Positions 19,757 through 28,583 of a DNA stretch of 62,016 nt are shown here, piece after piece (the first letter of the stretch is position 1; every line of letters begins with the position of its first letter). Under the pieces are notes generated by a model. The model saw nothing but the letters and a program-made list of their open reading frames with translations, had not been told where the DNA came from and searched no databases. The position numbers were made by a program, and so were the translations under genes. The DNA comes from Fuerstiella sp. (GTDB lineage: Bacteria; Planctomycetota; Planctomycetia; Planctomycetales; Planctomycetaceae), in the NCBI GenBank assembly GCA_022447225.1, contig JAKVAZ010000020.1, forward strand, positions 1 to 62,016, in the 5' to 3' direction.

Positions 19757-20544
19757 GAAGTGAAGCCTCAGTTGACACATTCGTCAGTCGGTTTTTAACC
19801 GCTGCTTGTGTGCGTTGAGGAATCCTTTTAGGAGATTCGGTTACACCGAACCTGATGTCTTGGAAAGCGATAAACTTGCCGGGGAGAAAGAGGACAAACA
19901 CTGCCGGGTCGCTTGGGACACAGTGAACTCGCAAACACAGGCCGCATTAGTGAAGAATAAGCTGCCAGATATTGAAACCGTGTCCGGAGTGTCAGGAGTT
20001 GAATCGGACATTCGTTGCGGAAGGCCCGATTCTCAGTCTGAGAAATACTGCGGCACAGGACAAAAGCAGACGGTTTAATGCAAGAACCATGTTTGCCGGA
20101 TTTGGTGTTTGGGTTTGCGTTTCCGGTCCGTATTTCGCAGGCGATGCAGACGGACGGTAATTTGCAGATTGACCGTGAAATGTGAGGAATTGTTTAAAGC
20201 GGAACAGCATGCCGGCCAGCCGGTTGTGTTAAAAGTCAGGTTTTTCTGGCTAATGCAGGTATGGGAGGCTTACGTCTTTTGCGGTTCAGCTGGATTTCGG
20301 TCTGACGAAGGCCTGGGAAGTGGCGTCTGCATTTCAAACGGCTGCTGTCGTGGAACAAATACAAATTGGTCAGTTGGAGCGGAACGTGAAGAATCCAAAA
20401 ACAAGGCTGGGCGATTAATTGATTCATTTAGCAGGCTGAGGCGATTTTTTAACAATGCATCGGGGCGTCTTTGTGACGGCCGGTTGGTAACATTGCATAC
20501 ACTCCAACTTTCCGCCTGTTCCTCCAGATCCACAGGATTCAGCA
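19757..20544. other. Long intergenic region upstream of the ABC operon
   Basis: About 790 bp lie between divergent transcription units. Frames of up to 150 codons exist on both strands, but their translations are Arg/Ser/Cys-rich and match nothing; I treat them as chance. A short perfect hairpin, TTCGGT-TAC-ACCGAA, occurs near 19836-19850. Promoters for the DUF1571 gene and the ABC operon should be here. Confidence 0.45.
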
Positions 20545-21474
20545 TTGCCGCTGATTGAATTGAACAATCTGACCAAGGACTACGGATCGTTTCGTGCCAT
20601 CGACGATCTTTCACTGCAGATTCACGATGGAATTACGGGGCTCCTTGGGCCGAATGGGGCAGGAAAGAGTACGCTGATCAAAGTTTTGCTGGGGCTGGTT
20701 CGCTGTACTTCGGGAACCGGTCGGGTACTGGGGCACGATATTCTGAAGGAACACGGTGCGATCCGGATGAGAGTCGGATACATGCCGGAAGACGATTGCT
20801 ATCTGCATGGTCTGTCCGGTGTGGAATGCGTTCAGGTGGCAGCTCAACTGTCCCGATTTCCGGCGACGGAGGCCTTAAGACGCGGACACGAGATTCTTGA
20901 TTTCTGCGGTACGGGCCAGGAGAGGTATCGCAATGTCGAGACGTATTCAACGGGTATGCGGCAGAAAATTCGGTTTGCAATGGCGATAGTGCATGATCCG
21001 GAACTGCTGATTCTCGATGAGCCTACATCAGGTCTGGATCCGGAAGAACGAGAATCGATGCTCAATCGGATTCAGGTTTTGGCAGAACAGATGAACAAGG
21101 CGATTATTATTTGCACTCATATTCTGCCCGATGTTCAGCTGGTGTGTGACCGTGTTGTGATTTTAGCAGACGGTCGTGTCACACTGTCAGAAGATCTGGA
21201 TGTCCTTCGCAGGTCGCCGGAGCCGTCGCTCACCGTTACTGTCCAGGGGGATATTAGATTGTTTACTGAATCTCTCAAAAAACGAGGCGCCAGAATCGAA
21301 TCGATTTCCAACTGTTCGGTTCGAGTTTTCGGACGCGAAGAATCTGCATCAGCTGCAGTGTGGCAGGCGGCTGCGGAGACGAGCACTGCCGTTCGCAGTG
21401 TCGTTCCGTCACGTACATCACTGGAAACGGTCTTCCTGAAGACCGTTCAGGAATGCGACCATGCCAATTCATAG
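20545..21474 (+). CDS. ABC transporter ATP-binding protein (ABC-2 type, unit 1)
   Basis: The protein has 309 residues from a TTG start (AGGA lies about nine bases upstream). It is a single cytoplasmic ATPase domain with Walker A GPNGAGKST near residue 36, the Q-loop region MPEDDCY, the signature YSTGMRQKIRFAM, Walker B LLILDEPTSGLDPEE and the switch His in CTHILPDVQ. A C-terminal extension of about 90 residues follows. The type is that of the ABC-2 exporters (NatA/CcmA-like). It is the first gene of a four-gene operon, and its end overlaps the permease start by 14 bp, which indicates translational coupling. The substrate is unknown. Confidence 0.93.
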   Translation: MPLIELNNLTKDYGSFRAIDDLSLQIHDGITGLLGPNGAGKSTLIKVLLGLVRCTSGTGRVLGHDILKEHGAIRMRVGYMPEDDCYLHGLSGVECVQVAAQLSRFPATEALRRGHEILDFCGTGQERYRNVETYSTGMRQKIRFAMAIVHDPELLILDEPTSGLDPEERESMLNRIQVLAEQMNKAIIICTHILPDVQLVCDRVVILADGRVTLSEDLDVLRRSPEPSLTVTVQGDIRLFTESLKKRGARIESISNCSVRVFGREESASAAVWQAAAETSTAVRSVVPSRTSLETVFLKTVQECDHANS

Positions 21475-22429
21475 TCTGGGATATCGAGAATGGACGGGGC
21501 CGCTGAGTTCTGCTGAGTCGCGGTGGACCGTGATCGCCTGGATCGGCGTCCGCCGAGCCTGGCAAAGTATGTGGTTGCGCAGAATAGTCTTTTTCTCATG
21601 GGTACCCGGTGTATTGATGGCACTGCTGATCTACCTGTTTGAACAGGCTGCCTCCGAAGGTCAGGCAGGCACTTTTATCAGCAGCGGAATGGTACGTTTT
21701 TTTCTGGAAGGCGGTGAACGTCGGTCCCTGCAGGAGAGCCTCGCTGCATCCCAGGGGGTTTCGCAGGATCTTGTGAAATATCGCCATGAGTTTTGGTGTT
21801 CGCTGCTGCAGGTGCTGTATCAGCGTTCTCAGGCAATCATGCTGATTCCGGTGATCGGTATCACGGCGCCTCCGCTGATTTCTCAGGACATGCGTTCCAG
21901 AGCGTTTCTGCTTTACTTTAGCCGACCGATCAGCCGGACTCAGTATATTTGTGGAAAGGCTGCATCTGTTGCGTGTTATGTACTGTTGATCTCTCTTCTT
22001 CCTGGAATGATGCTGTACTGCACCGGTGTGCTGCTGTCGCCTGAAATCTCAATTGTGCTTGATACGTGGGATATCCCCCTTCGTGTGCTGGCAGCAACCG
22101 CCACGATGGTTATACCAACCACTTGTATTGGCCTGATGCTGTCATCGCTGACAACCGAAACCCGTTTTGCTTCGTTTGCCTGGTTTTCTGTCTGGGTTTT
22201 CGGTTTTTTTTCCTATTTCGTTACTTCTTCATTCACCAGTTTCGGCAGCGACACACCGGGACAGATGTTGTCTTTGTTTCATGTCATCTCCAGGGTCCAG
22301 GAATGGCTGCTGGATATTCGTCCGGAAACGCAAATTGAAGTTGCTGCCCCGGTGGCCGTGCTTTTCGGGGTGACCGTATTATCACTTGCAGTTCTTTACA
22401 GGCGGGTTTCATCGCCCTTGAGCGTATGA
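21461..22429 (+). CDS. ABC-2 type transporter permease (unit 1)
   Basis: This integral membrane protein of 322 residues has about six hydrophobic segments: IVFFSWVPGVLMALLIYLF, IMLIPVIGITAPPLIS, VACYVLLISLLPGMMLYC, VLAATATMVIPTTCIGLML, FAWFSVWVFGFFSYFV, and VAVLFGVTVLSLAVLY. A soluble loop between the first two includes GGERRSLQESLAASQG. The segment SRAFLLYFSRPISRTQYICGK is the motif usual in ABC-2 permeases, where the cytoplasmic coupling region precedes a transmembrane helix. The start overlaps the preceding ATPase gene, and the next ATPase follows 31 bp downstream. It should be the membrane subunit for the first ATPase. Confidence 0.88.
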   Translation: MPIHSLGYREWTGPLSSAESRWTVIAWIGVRRAWQSMWLRRIVFFSWVPGVLMALLIYLFEQAASEGQAGTFISSGMVRFFLEGGERRSLQESLAASQGVSQDLVKYRHEFWCSLLQVLYQRSQAIMLIPVIGITAPPLISQDMRSRAFLLYFSRPISRTQYICGKAASVACYVLLISLLPGMMLYCTGVLLSPEISIVLDTWDIPLRVLAATATMVIPTTCIGLMLSSLTTETRFASFAWFSVWVFGFFSYFVTSSFTSFGSDTPGQMLSLFHVISRVQEWLLDIRPETQIEVAAPVAVLFGVTVLSLAVLYRRVSSPLSV

Positions 22430-22460
22430 CACGCTGCCGGCGGGAAACGGCGGAGAAACG

Positions 22461-23429
22461 ATGAGTGAAGCTCGGACTGACATTCCACTGATTCAGTTTG
22501 AATCTGTTACGAAGCTGTACGGTAAAGTACTGGGAGTCAACGACATCAGTTTAAGTCTGCCGCAGGGGGCTTACGGGTTGCTGGGGCCAAATGGTGCGGG
22601 AAAGAGTACCCTTCTGAATCTGCTCATTGGTCGATTGGTGCCCACACGCGGTACAGTTCTGGTCTTTGGTCAGAATCCCCGAAATAACCATCAGCTGATG
22701 AGTCGTATTGGTTTCTGTCCTGGGTTCGAAGGGTTGTATTCATCGATTACCGGACTGAACTGGGTTAGTTTTCTTCTGGAAATGCATGGTGTGCCGCGAC
22801 GTGCGGCTCGCAAACGTGCGGCCGAATGCCTGGCGATCACCGGTATGCAGGAATCAATGAATCGTTCTGTTGGTTCCTACTCCCGGGGAATGCGTCAGCG
22901 CACCAAGATCGCTCAGGCCATCGCACATGATCCGCAGCTGCTGATACTGGATGAGCCTCTCAGTGGCCTGGACCCTGTTGGTCGGTCTGAAATGACTGAA
23001 GTGATTAAAACACGAATTGCGGATGGGGCCAGTATCATTCTTGCCAGTCACGTGCTGCACGAAATCGAAGCGGTGACAGATTCGTTCCTGTTGATTTCGG
23101 GAGGTCGATTACTGGCATCCGGAACGACAGAAGATGTTCATAAATTGCTGTGTGAGTTGCCGGTCGAAGTTCAGATTCGCTGCGACAGGCCTCACCGGCT
23201 GGGCAGCCTCGTGCTGGATCACGGACTGGCCGACAGTGTGAGCATTGGTCACAGTCCGTCCGGAGCCGAAATTTTGCGTGTTGCCACCCGGCAGACTGCA
23301 GAGTTTTCGGCTCTGCTGCCAAAGTGGATTATTGATCACGGCCTGCAGGTGGATGAGCTGACAACAGCTGACGATTCACTGCAGACTTTGTTTAGTTCAC
23401 TCATGAAAATTCATCGAGGTGAACTATGA
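22461..23429 (+). CDS. ABC transporter ATP-binding protein (ABC-2 type, unit 2)
   Basis: The protein has 322 residues and the same architecture as the first ATPase in this operon, but is clearly diverged. It has Walker A GPNGAGKSTLLNLLIG, Q-loop segment IGFCPGFEGLY, signature YSRGMRQRTKIAQAIAHDP, Walker B LLILDEPLSGLDPVGR and the switch His in LASHVLHEIE. The C-terminal extension of about 100 residues carries CDRPHRLGSLVLDHGLADSV. It overlaps the final permease gene by four bases (ATGA). The two ATPases could form one heterodimer with the two permeases, or two separate transporters. Confidence 0.93.
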   Translation: MSEARTDIPLIQFESVTKLYGKVLGVNDISLSLPQGAYGLLGPNGAGKSTLLNLLIGRLVPTRGTVLVFGQNPRNNHQLMSRIGFCPGFEGLYSSITGLNWVSFLLEMHGVPRRAARKRAAECLAITGMQESMNRSVGSYSRGMRQRTKIAQAIAHDPQLLILDEPLSGLDPVGRSEMTEVIKTRIADGASIILASHVLHEIEAVTDSFLLISGGRLLASGTTEDVHKLLCELPVEVQIRCDRPHRLGSLVLDHGLADSVSIGHSPSGAEILRVATRQTAEFSALLPKWIIDHGLQVDELTTADDSLQTLFSSLMKIHRGEL

Positions 23430-24217
23430 GTGTACTACTGGCAGCTGTACGGTTTGAGTTTTCACGAATCATTACTGCCGGCCGAATCACATGGTGGTTT
23501 GTGCTGGCGGGATTTCCGATTCTGATTGCCGGCCTGATTCGTCTGTTTCCACTCGCAGAAGCGGGTAAGGAATTTGATTCGCATCAGGTCTGGTCTGTAG
23601 CAATCTATCTGCTGGTCCCGTGTATTACGTGTGCGATGGGGGTGCTGCTCAGTGCCGGGTCGGCAATTGCCACCGAACTGGAACAGCGCAGCTGGGTTTA
23701 TCTGGCAGTACGCCCCAATGGAATTTTCTGGCTGCTGCTGGGTAAATATCTGGTGGCCATCGTATGGTCATCCACGGCGGCGATTGCGGGACTGACCATT
23801 GCCGTACTGTTCACAGGACAGGATACGATTTTACGGATGTGGACGGGGACAGCCGCTTTGTGTGTGCTTTCCTCGATGTCGTATGCAGCGGTCTTCCTGC
23901 TGATTGGAGCGATCGCACCTCGCCGATCCATGTTGTTTTGTGTGGTGTGGACCGCAGGTGTGGAGGGACTGATCAGTCTGATTCCCGCGATTATCAACCG
24001 TATGACGATACAGTATCGTTTGCGGGCGTTGTTTGTGGACTGGGTTCAGCCAGGTGATGAGATTCAGAATAATCCCCTGTTTGCGATGTCACTGGCTGAT
24101 GGTCCCTGGTATTTCCAGATTCTCTGTTTGCTTGCACTTACCTCGATTTACCTGACTGTCGCCCAGGTGATTGCTCATCAGAGGGAGTTTACCGGGGCAG
24201 CTGAGAGTGACGTATGA
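23426..24217 (+). CDS. ABC-2 type transporter permease (unit 2)
   Basis: The protein has 263 residues and about six transmembrane segments, including ITWWFVLAGFPILIAGLI, VAIYLLVPCITCAMGVLLSAGSA, LLGKYLVAIVWSSTAAIAGLTIAVLF, TAALCVLSSMSYAAVFLLIGAI and ILCLLALTSIYLTVAQVI. ATELEQRSWVYLAVRPNGIFWLLLGK is the ABC-2 coupling segment (the xRPxxxxxxxxGK pattern). The start codon overlaps the stop of the preceding ATPase (ATGA). It closes the four-gene operon, and about 100 bp separate it from the AI-2E gene, which may be co-transcribed. Confidence 0.88.
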   Translation: MSVLLAAVRFEFSRIITAGRITWWFVLAGFPILIAGLIRLFPLAEAGKEFDSHQVWSVAIYLLVPCITCAMGVLLSAGSAIATELEQRSWVYLAVRPNGIFWLLLGKYLVAIVWSSTAAIAGLTIAVLFTGQDTILRMWTGTAALCVLSSMSYAAVFLLIGAIAPRRSMLFCVVWTAGVEGLISLIPAIINRMTIQYRLRALFVDWVQPGDEIQNNPLFAMSLADGPWYFQILCLLALTSIYLTVAQVIAHQREFTGAAESDV

Positions 24218-24318
24218 TGATCTTTCGCACTTACAGTCCGTCAGGCTGACAAAAATCACTGATTCCCCTCCGTCGTTGCTCAGACTGCCGATCATTATCC
24301 GTTATTGAAGTTTCCATA

Positions 24319-25458
24319 ATGTCACCACCTGCGGATCGTTACGACGGTGCGAGATACCTCTATCTGCTGGCTGCGTTCATCGTCGTCGTTGCCGGGATTC
24401 GGGCGGCTGAATCGATTCTCAATCCTCTGCTGCTGGCCGTGTTTCTTTCCGTAATGTGTGCGCCCGTGTATTTGGGACTGTTGCGGCGTGGTGTCTCCCA
24501 GTGGTTGTCACTGGTGATCGTTGCCGGAGGATTGTCGGCCGTCGGATTTTTGTTGCTGGCTGTTGTGATGCAGTCAATTTCCGGTTTCAACGGAAACCAG
24601 GAGCGGTATCGGCAACAGATTCCGGAGCGGAAGGAGGAGCTCCGCAGATGGATCACTGCATGGTCTGTCGAACCTCGGGAGCCGGATCCGGAATCCCACA
24701 GAGAATCAGAGCCTGATGATTCGGAAGATGCAGCACTCCGAACTTTGCCCGCCGAGGAATCGCCGACCTGGCTCGATCAGATTTATGATCAGTTCGATGT
24801 CAGTACTGTCATCTCACTGGTTGTGCGCCTTGTTGGCAGCATCCAGTCTTTGCTGAGTAATGTTTTGCTGATTCTGCTGACGGCCGTTTTTATCCTGCTT
24901 GAGGCAGGATCTTTCACCGAGAAGCTGTCTCGGGCATTTCCACAGCGTGCCGGCACTACGGAGCAGGCGGCTCAGATGATTCGCAGTGTGCAGCGTTATA
25001 TTGCTATCAAGACCGTGATCAGTATCGCAACTGCGATGTTGATCGGAATCTGGTTGAAATTGTTTGATGTTTCCTACATCTCACTGTGGGTACTGCTGGC
25101 GTTTCTTTTCAATTTTATTCCCAATATTGGATCGATCATTGCCGCCGTTCCTGCCGTATTGATTGCCTGGCTGGAATTGGGGGTTCAGCCGGCAGCGGGT
25201 TGTGCCATTGGTTATGTGATTGTAAATGTGGCGATCGGAAATCTGCTGGAGCCACGTCTCATGGGTGAAAGGCTTGGACTCTCCCCGCTTGTGATCTTTT
25301 GCTCCATGGTGTTCTGGGGATGGGTACTTGGGCCGGTCGGAATGCTGCTTTCTGTTCCGCTCACGATGACGTTACATATTGTGCTCGACTGCTTTGACGA
25401 TACACGCTGGATCGCAACTCTTATGGGAGGCCGGATTCGAAGCGATCAGTCAGTCTGA
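24319..25458 (+). CDS. AI-2E family (PerM/YdiK-like) membrane transporter
   Basis: The protein has 379 residues with the family pattern: two or three N-terminal transmembrane helices (LYLLAAFIVVVAGIRAAESIL, LLAVFLSVMCAPVYLGLL, VVAGGLSAVGFLLLAVV), a long soluble region, and a C-terminal block of four or five helices. The C-terminal block contains the conserved FLFNFIPNIGSIIAAVPAVLIAW and NLLEPRLMGERLGLSPLVIFCSMVFWGWVLGPVGMLL. The soluble loop (about residues 100-155) carries an unusually acidic insert, REPDPESHRESEPDDSEDAA. Members export autoinducer-2 or act as Na+/H+ antiporters or general permeases; the substrate cannot be inferred here. It lies downstream of the ABC operon and is convergent with kdgK, with a gap of 22 bp. 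Confidence 0.9.
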   Translation: MSPPADRYDGARYLYLLAAFIVVVAGIRAAESILNPLLLAVFLSVMCAPVYLGLLRRGVSQWLSLVIVAGGLSAVGFLLLAVVMQSISGFNGNQERYRQQIPERKEELRRWITAWSVEPREPDPESHRESEPDDSEDAALRTLPAEESPTWLDQIYDQFDVSTVISLVVRLVGSIQSLLSNVLLILLTAVFILLEAGSFTEKLSRAFPQRAGTTEQAAQMIRSVQRYIAIKTVISIATAMLIGIWLKLFDVSYISLWVLLAFLFNFIPNIGSIIAAVPAVLIAWLELGVQPAAGCAIGYVIVNVAIGNLLEPRLMGERLGLSPLVIFCSMVFWGWVLGPVGMLLSVPLTMTLHIVLDCFDDTRWIATLMGGRIRSDQSV

Positions 25459-25480
25459 ATTGTAACTTCGTTGCCGATGA

Positions 25481-26572
25481 CTATCGCACGACGCGCCCTG
25501 TTGCACTTCCCCCCATGAGCGCATCCACTTCGTTTCGTCCACTGAAGTTGAAGTCGCCCAAAACCGAATGTGCCAGGCAGGAAGCTGCCGCAGCGAACCG
25601 AAGTGCCTCCTGAGGTCCGGGGTAGTCCTTGTGGTTCAGTGCAAACAGCAGCCCGGCGGAAAATGAGTCCCCTCCCCCGACACGGTCGACGATATTTCTG
25701 ATCTCATAGGGTTGGTAGGTGCCGTCCGTTTCCGGAGCGAAATACGCTTTGTCACCGGCGACATCAAACAACATGGCTCCCCAGTTGTTGTGACTTGCGG
25801 AGAGACTTTCCCGCAGAGTTGTTGCGATGAATTTTACATTCGGAAATCTTTGGGCAACCTGCCGGGCAACATCCGGATATGCATCGACCTCCACGTTACC
25901 CGAATCGACATTGCTGTGCCCTGCGTGAATTCCAAGCACGTCGCCACAGTCGGCTTCGTTGGCGATCAGTACATCGACATACGGTAAAATCTGATCCATT
26001 GTTTTACCTGCCAGGGTCCTGCGGTCGGTACCAGGCTGCCAGTTCCAGAGTTTGGCCCGGTAGTTGAGATCACAGGAAACCTGCAGTTGGTGTGACTGTG
26101 CGGCCTTAACAGCTGCCAGCGTGGAATCGGCAGCGTGCTTTGAAATCGCGGGGGTAATACCAGTGACGTGGAATGCCCGTGCACCGGCAAAGAGTTGGTC
26201 CCAGTTCCACGCATCGGGTGATGTGAGACCAATACTGGAACCATCGCGATCGTACGTGACGCGGCTTGGACGCTGGTTGGCTCCCGCTTCGACGAAATAG
26301 ATCCCCAGCCGGCCGGTGGATGATCTGATCACACCTGTTGTTTCGATTCCCAGTCCTCGCAGTGTATTCAGACAGGCGTCTGCCAGTGGATTGTCCGGGA
26401 GTGCTGTAACGAATCCAGCATCTGCTCCCAGCATGGACAGGGATGCCGCTACATTAGCCTCTGCCCCTGCAAACGTGACGTCGATGGACCCAGGAAGTGT
26501 CTGCTGCAGGCGAAGGAAACCGGACGGAGCCATTCGCATCATGATTTCACCGAATGTAATGAATTCAGGCAT
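25481..26572 (-). CDS. kdgK: 2-keto-3-deoxygluconate kinase (PfkB-type sugar kinase)
   Basis: This cytoplasmic ribokinase-family enzyme of 363 residues is expected to phosphorylate 2-keto-3-deoxygluconate to KDPG. PfkB features are the N-terminal FGEIMMRM and FAGAEANVAASLSMLGA, the substrate region RPSRVTYDRDGSS, CDLNYRAKLW, and the ATP-site motif DRVGGGDSFSAG (297-307) with catalytic Asp302. The KdgK assignment rests on the similarity of the N-terminal and YRAKLW segments and on the KDPG aldolase gene 138 bp upstream on the same strand. Together they make the lower steps of a non-phosphorylated or uronate Entner-Doudoroff branch. Other 2-keto sugar acid substrates remain possible. Confidence 0.85.
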   Translation of the reverse strand: MPEFITFGEIMMRMAPSGFLRLQQTLPGSIDVTFAGAEANVAASLSMLGADAGFVTALPDNPLADACLNTLRGLGIETTGVIRSSTGRLGIYFVEAGANQRPSRVTYDRDGSSIGLTSPDAWNWDQLFAGARAFHVTGITPAISKHAADSTLAAVKAAQSHQLQVSCDLNYRAKLWNWQPGTDRRTLAGKTMDQILPYVDVLIANEADCGDVLGIHAGHSNVDSGNVEVDAYPDVARQVAQRFPNVKFIATTLRESLSASHNNWGAMLFDVAGDKAYFAPETDGTYQPYEIRNIVDRVGGGDSFSAGLLFALNHKDYPGPQEALRFAAAASCLAHSVLGDFNFSGRNEVDALMGGSATGRVVR

Positions 26573-26710
26573 GTGAGCTGTCTTTCGTCAAGAAGGGCGT
26601 TCCAGCATCAAACCGGATGGAAGATCACTGACCGGGACCGTCAACTGTTGTCTTTATTTGGGATCGTGGAGAATGTGTGCTGAGGGCCGATGTCGACCCT
26701 GTTTTTGATG

Positions 26711-27373
26711 TTATTCGCTTCTGTTTGCGTCCGCGATTTCGCGAGCTTCCGCAGCCCGACGAGTAATCTCATCCCAATTCTTATTTTTAATCGCATCTTT
26801 TGGCGTTAACCAGGATCCACCCACTCCAAATACACCAGGATGGCTCACCCATGATGCCATATTTTCAGCATTAACACCGCCAAGCGGGATAAACCGAATT
26901 CCCAGATGGGCGTATGGGGCGCGGATGCTGCTGAGCATCCTGAGGCCCCCGCTTGGTTCGGCCGGAAAGAATTTGAGTTCTCGGCAGCCCAGCTGAATGG
27001 CGGATTCGATGTCTGAAGGTGTCATGACCCCGGGGGCAAACGGCAGTCCGACTTTCTGTGCCTTTCTGACCACGTCCGGGTTGAGTCCAGGTGAAACGGC
27101 GAAGTGAGCTCCGGCTGCGAGGATTTCGTCAATCTGGTCGACACGAAGCACGGTCCCGATGCCTGCCAGCATTTCGGGGACGTGTTCTCTGATTTGTTTC
27201 AGTGAATCGATCGCTGATTCGGTGCGCAAAGTAAGTTCCATTGCATCAACCCCGCCTCGAAGCAGTGCCTGAGCCAGAGGGACCGCATCGGAGGCGTCTT
27301 CCAGGATCAGAACGGCGATCACCCCGCTGTGTTCGATTCTTTGCAGCATTTTGAGCGGAAACTGAGATTCCAC
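26711..27373 (-). CDS. eda: KDPG / 2-keto-4-hydroxyglutarate aldolase
   Basis: This class I aldolase of 220 residues starts at GTG 27373. The sequence shows the catalytic pair: Glu46 in MELTLRT and the Schiff-base Lys134 in ELKFFPAE. It also has GIGTVLRVDQ, FAVSPGLNPDVV and the phosphate-site IPLGGVNAENMASW. It cleaves 2-keto-3-deoxy-6-phosphogluconate to pyruvate and glyceraldehyde 3-phosphate. It lies directly upstream of the probable kdgK on the same strand, which would supply its substrate. A promoter should be in the 147 bp before it, shared with the divergent isomerase gene. Confidence 0.93.
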   Translation of the reverse strand: MESQFPLKMLQRIEHSGVIAVLILEDASDAVPLAQALLRGGVDAMELTLRTESAIDSLKQIREHVPEMLAGIGTVLRVDQIDEILAAGAHFAVSPGLNPDVVRKAQKVGLPFAPGVMTPSDIESAIQLGCRELKFFPAEPSGGLRMLSSIRAPYAHLGIRFIPLGGVNAENMASWVSHPGVFGVGGSWLTPKDAIKNKNWDEITRRAAEAREIADANRSE

Positions 27374-27520
27374 GAGAGGACTTTCTTTGTATTGTTGAGT
27401 ACACGGTAAGTTCCGGCGTACCGTTATTTAACCAGCGCGTGTACGTAGAATACCTCAAGCAAATCTGATTCCAACAGTCAGGCGCCGGCCTGTCCCGAAT
27501 CCGTACAAGGAAATCGACTC

Positions 27521-28393
27521 ATGGAATTTGAATCGATCTGTCAGCCTTCACGTCGAGCCCTTCTCCAGGCCACAGCAGCCACAGCGTTTGTGGGGACTGC
27601 GGCATCGGGACGTGATCAGTCGCCTGTACGATCAGTCAAAAACGGACGCCTCAAACAAAGTGTTTGTCGCTGGTGTTTCCGAACGATTGGACTTGACGAC
27701 CTGGCAGCGGCTGCTGCCAAGATGGGTATGGTTGGGGTGGATCTTCTGTCACCCGACGAATTTCCCGTGGTGAAGAAGTATGGCCTCGTCTGTACGATGA
27801 CAAAAACTCACGGGATTAAAGATGGCTTGAATGACCCTGCAAACCATGATTCGTGCCTGGAGGCCATCAATTCCGCGATCGAGGCAAATGCTGCCGCCGG
27901 ATTTCGAAATGTGATTTGCTTCTCAGGAAATCGTCGGGGACTTGATGACCGTACGGGGATGAAAAACTGCGTGACAGCGCTGAAGAAGATCCTTCCGGTT
28001 GCGGAGAAAGCGGGAGTTGTTATCAACATGGAGTTGCTTAACAGCCGTGTCAACCATCCTGATTATATGTGTGACAGAAGCGAATGGGGGATCGAGCTGG
28101 TCCGACAGGTAGGTTCGGATCATTTTAAGTTGCTCTATGACATCTATCACATGCAGGTCATGGAAGGTGACATCATTCGATCGATTCAGAAAAATCACGA
28201 TTACTTCGGTCACTACCATACGGCCGGGAATCCCGGACGTCATGAACTGGATGACACGCAGGAACTCAATTATCCCGCGATCTGCCGAGCAATTGTCGAA
28301 ACCGGGTATGACGGCTTCTTCGGTCAGGAATTCCGGCCCACCAGAGATCCGCTGACAAGTCTTGCAGAGGCGGTTGAACTGTGTGATGTTTAA
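27521..28393 (+). CDS. Hydroxypyruvate isomerase-like TIM-barrel protein with Tat signal
   Basis: The protein has 290 residues from ATG 27521 (AAGG is just upstream). It begins with a Tat-like leader, PSRRALLQATAATAFVGTAAS. The body is an AP-endonuclease-2 type sugar isomerase/epimerase barrel resembling hydroxypyruvate isomerase: KQSVCRWCF, then KMGMVGVDLL, NVICFSGNRRG, and the two metal/catalytic Glu segments VINMELLNSR and FGQEFRPT, with the metal His in GHYHTAGNPGRHEL. Hyi interconverts hydroxypyruvate and tartronate semialdehyde. Export of such an isomerase is odd for a central metabolic role and suggests a periplasmic sugar substrate. It is divergent from eda/kdgK, so a joint role in sugar-acid use is plausible. 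Confidence 0.82.
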   Translation: MEFESICQPSRRALLQATAATAFVGTAASGRDQSPVRSVKNGRLKQSVCRWCFRTIGLDDLAAAAAKMGMVGVDLLSPDEFPVVKKYGLVCTMTKTHGIKDGLNDPANHDSCLEAINSAIEANAAAGFRNVICFSGNRRGLDDRTGMKNCVTALKKILPVAEKAGVVINMELLNSRVNHPDYMCDRSEWGIELVRQVGSDHFKLLYDIYHMQVMEGDIIRSIQKNHDYFGHYHTAGNPGRHELDDTQELNYPAICRAIVETGYDGFFGQEFRPTRDPLTSLAEAVELCDV

Positions 28394-28547
28394 GCGGGGA
28401 CCGATCAATCTCCCTTTGGAAACAATCCGTACGGTTACGCCGAATTTGATCTGCATTATGCAGTGGTCAGATTGACCGGGGGCTGTGCGCTGACGCGATC
28501 GTCAACAATATCAGGCAGCTGAAAATTCTGATTCATCGTGCTTGGGA

Positions 28548-28580
28548 TGTGTGTAAAGATCTCAACACACACACACACAG
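28548..28580. repeat. Short (CA)7 tract with complementary (TG) arm
   Basis: TGTGTGT (28548-28554) is followed eleven bases later by seven CA units (28566-28579). The two can pair to form a hairpin between the ends of the convergent isomerase and dprA genes, so it may act as a bidirectional transcription end. No flanking T-run is present. Confidence 0.5.
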
Positions 28581-28583
28581 CTG

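Noticed and set aside
20109-20558. A 149-codon frame before the ABC operon
   Set aside because: Cys/Arg-rich low-information translation, no ribosome-binding site, and overlap with the true ATPase start.
28566-28579. The (CA)7 tract considered as a CRISPR-like or phase-variable repeat
   Set aside because: There is no spacer structure and it lies between two gene ends, where slippage would not change any frame.
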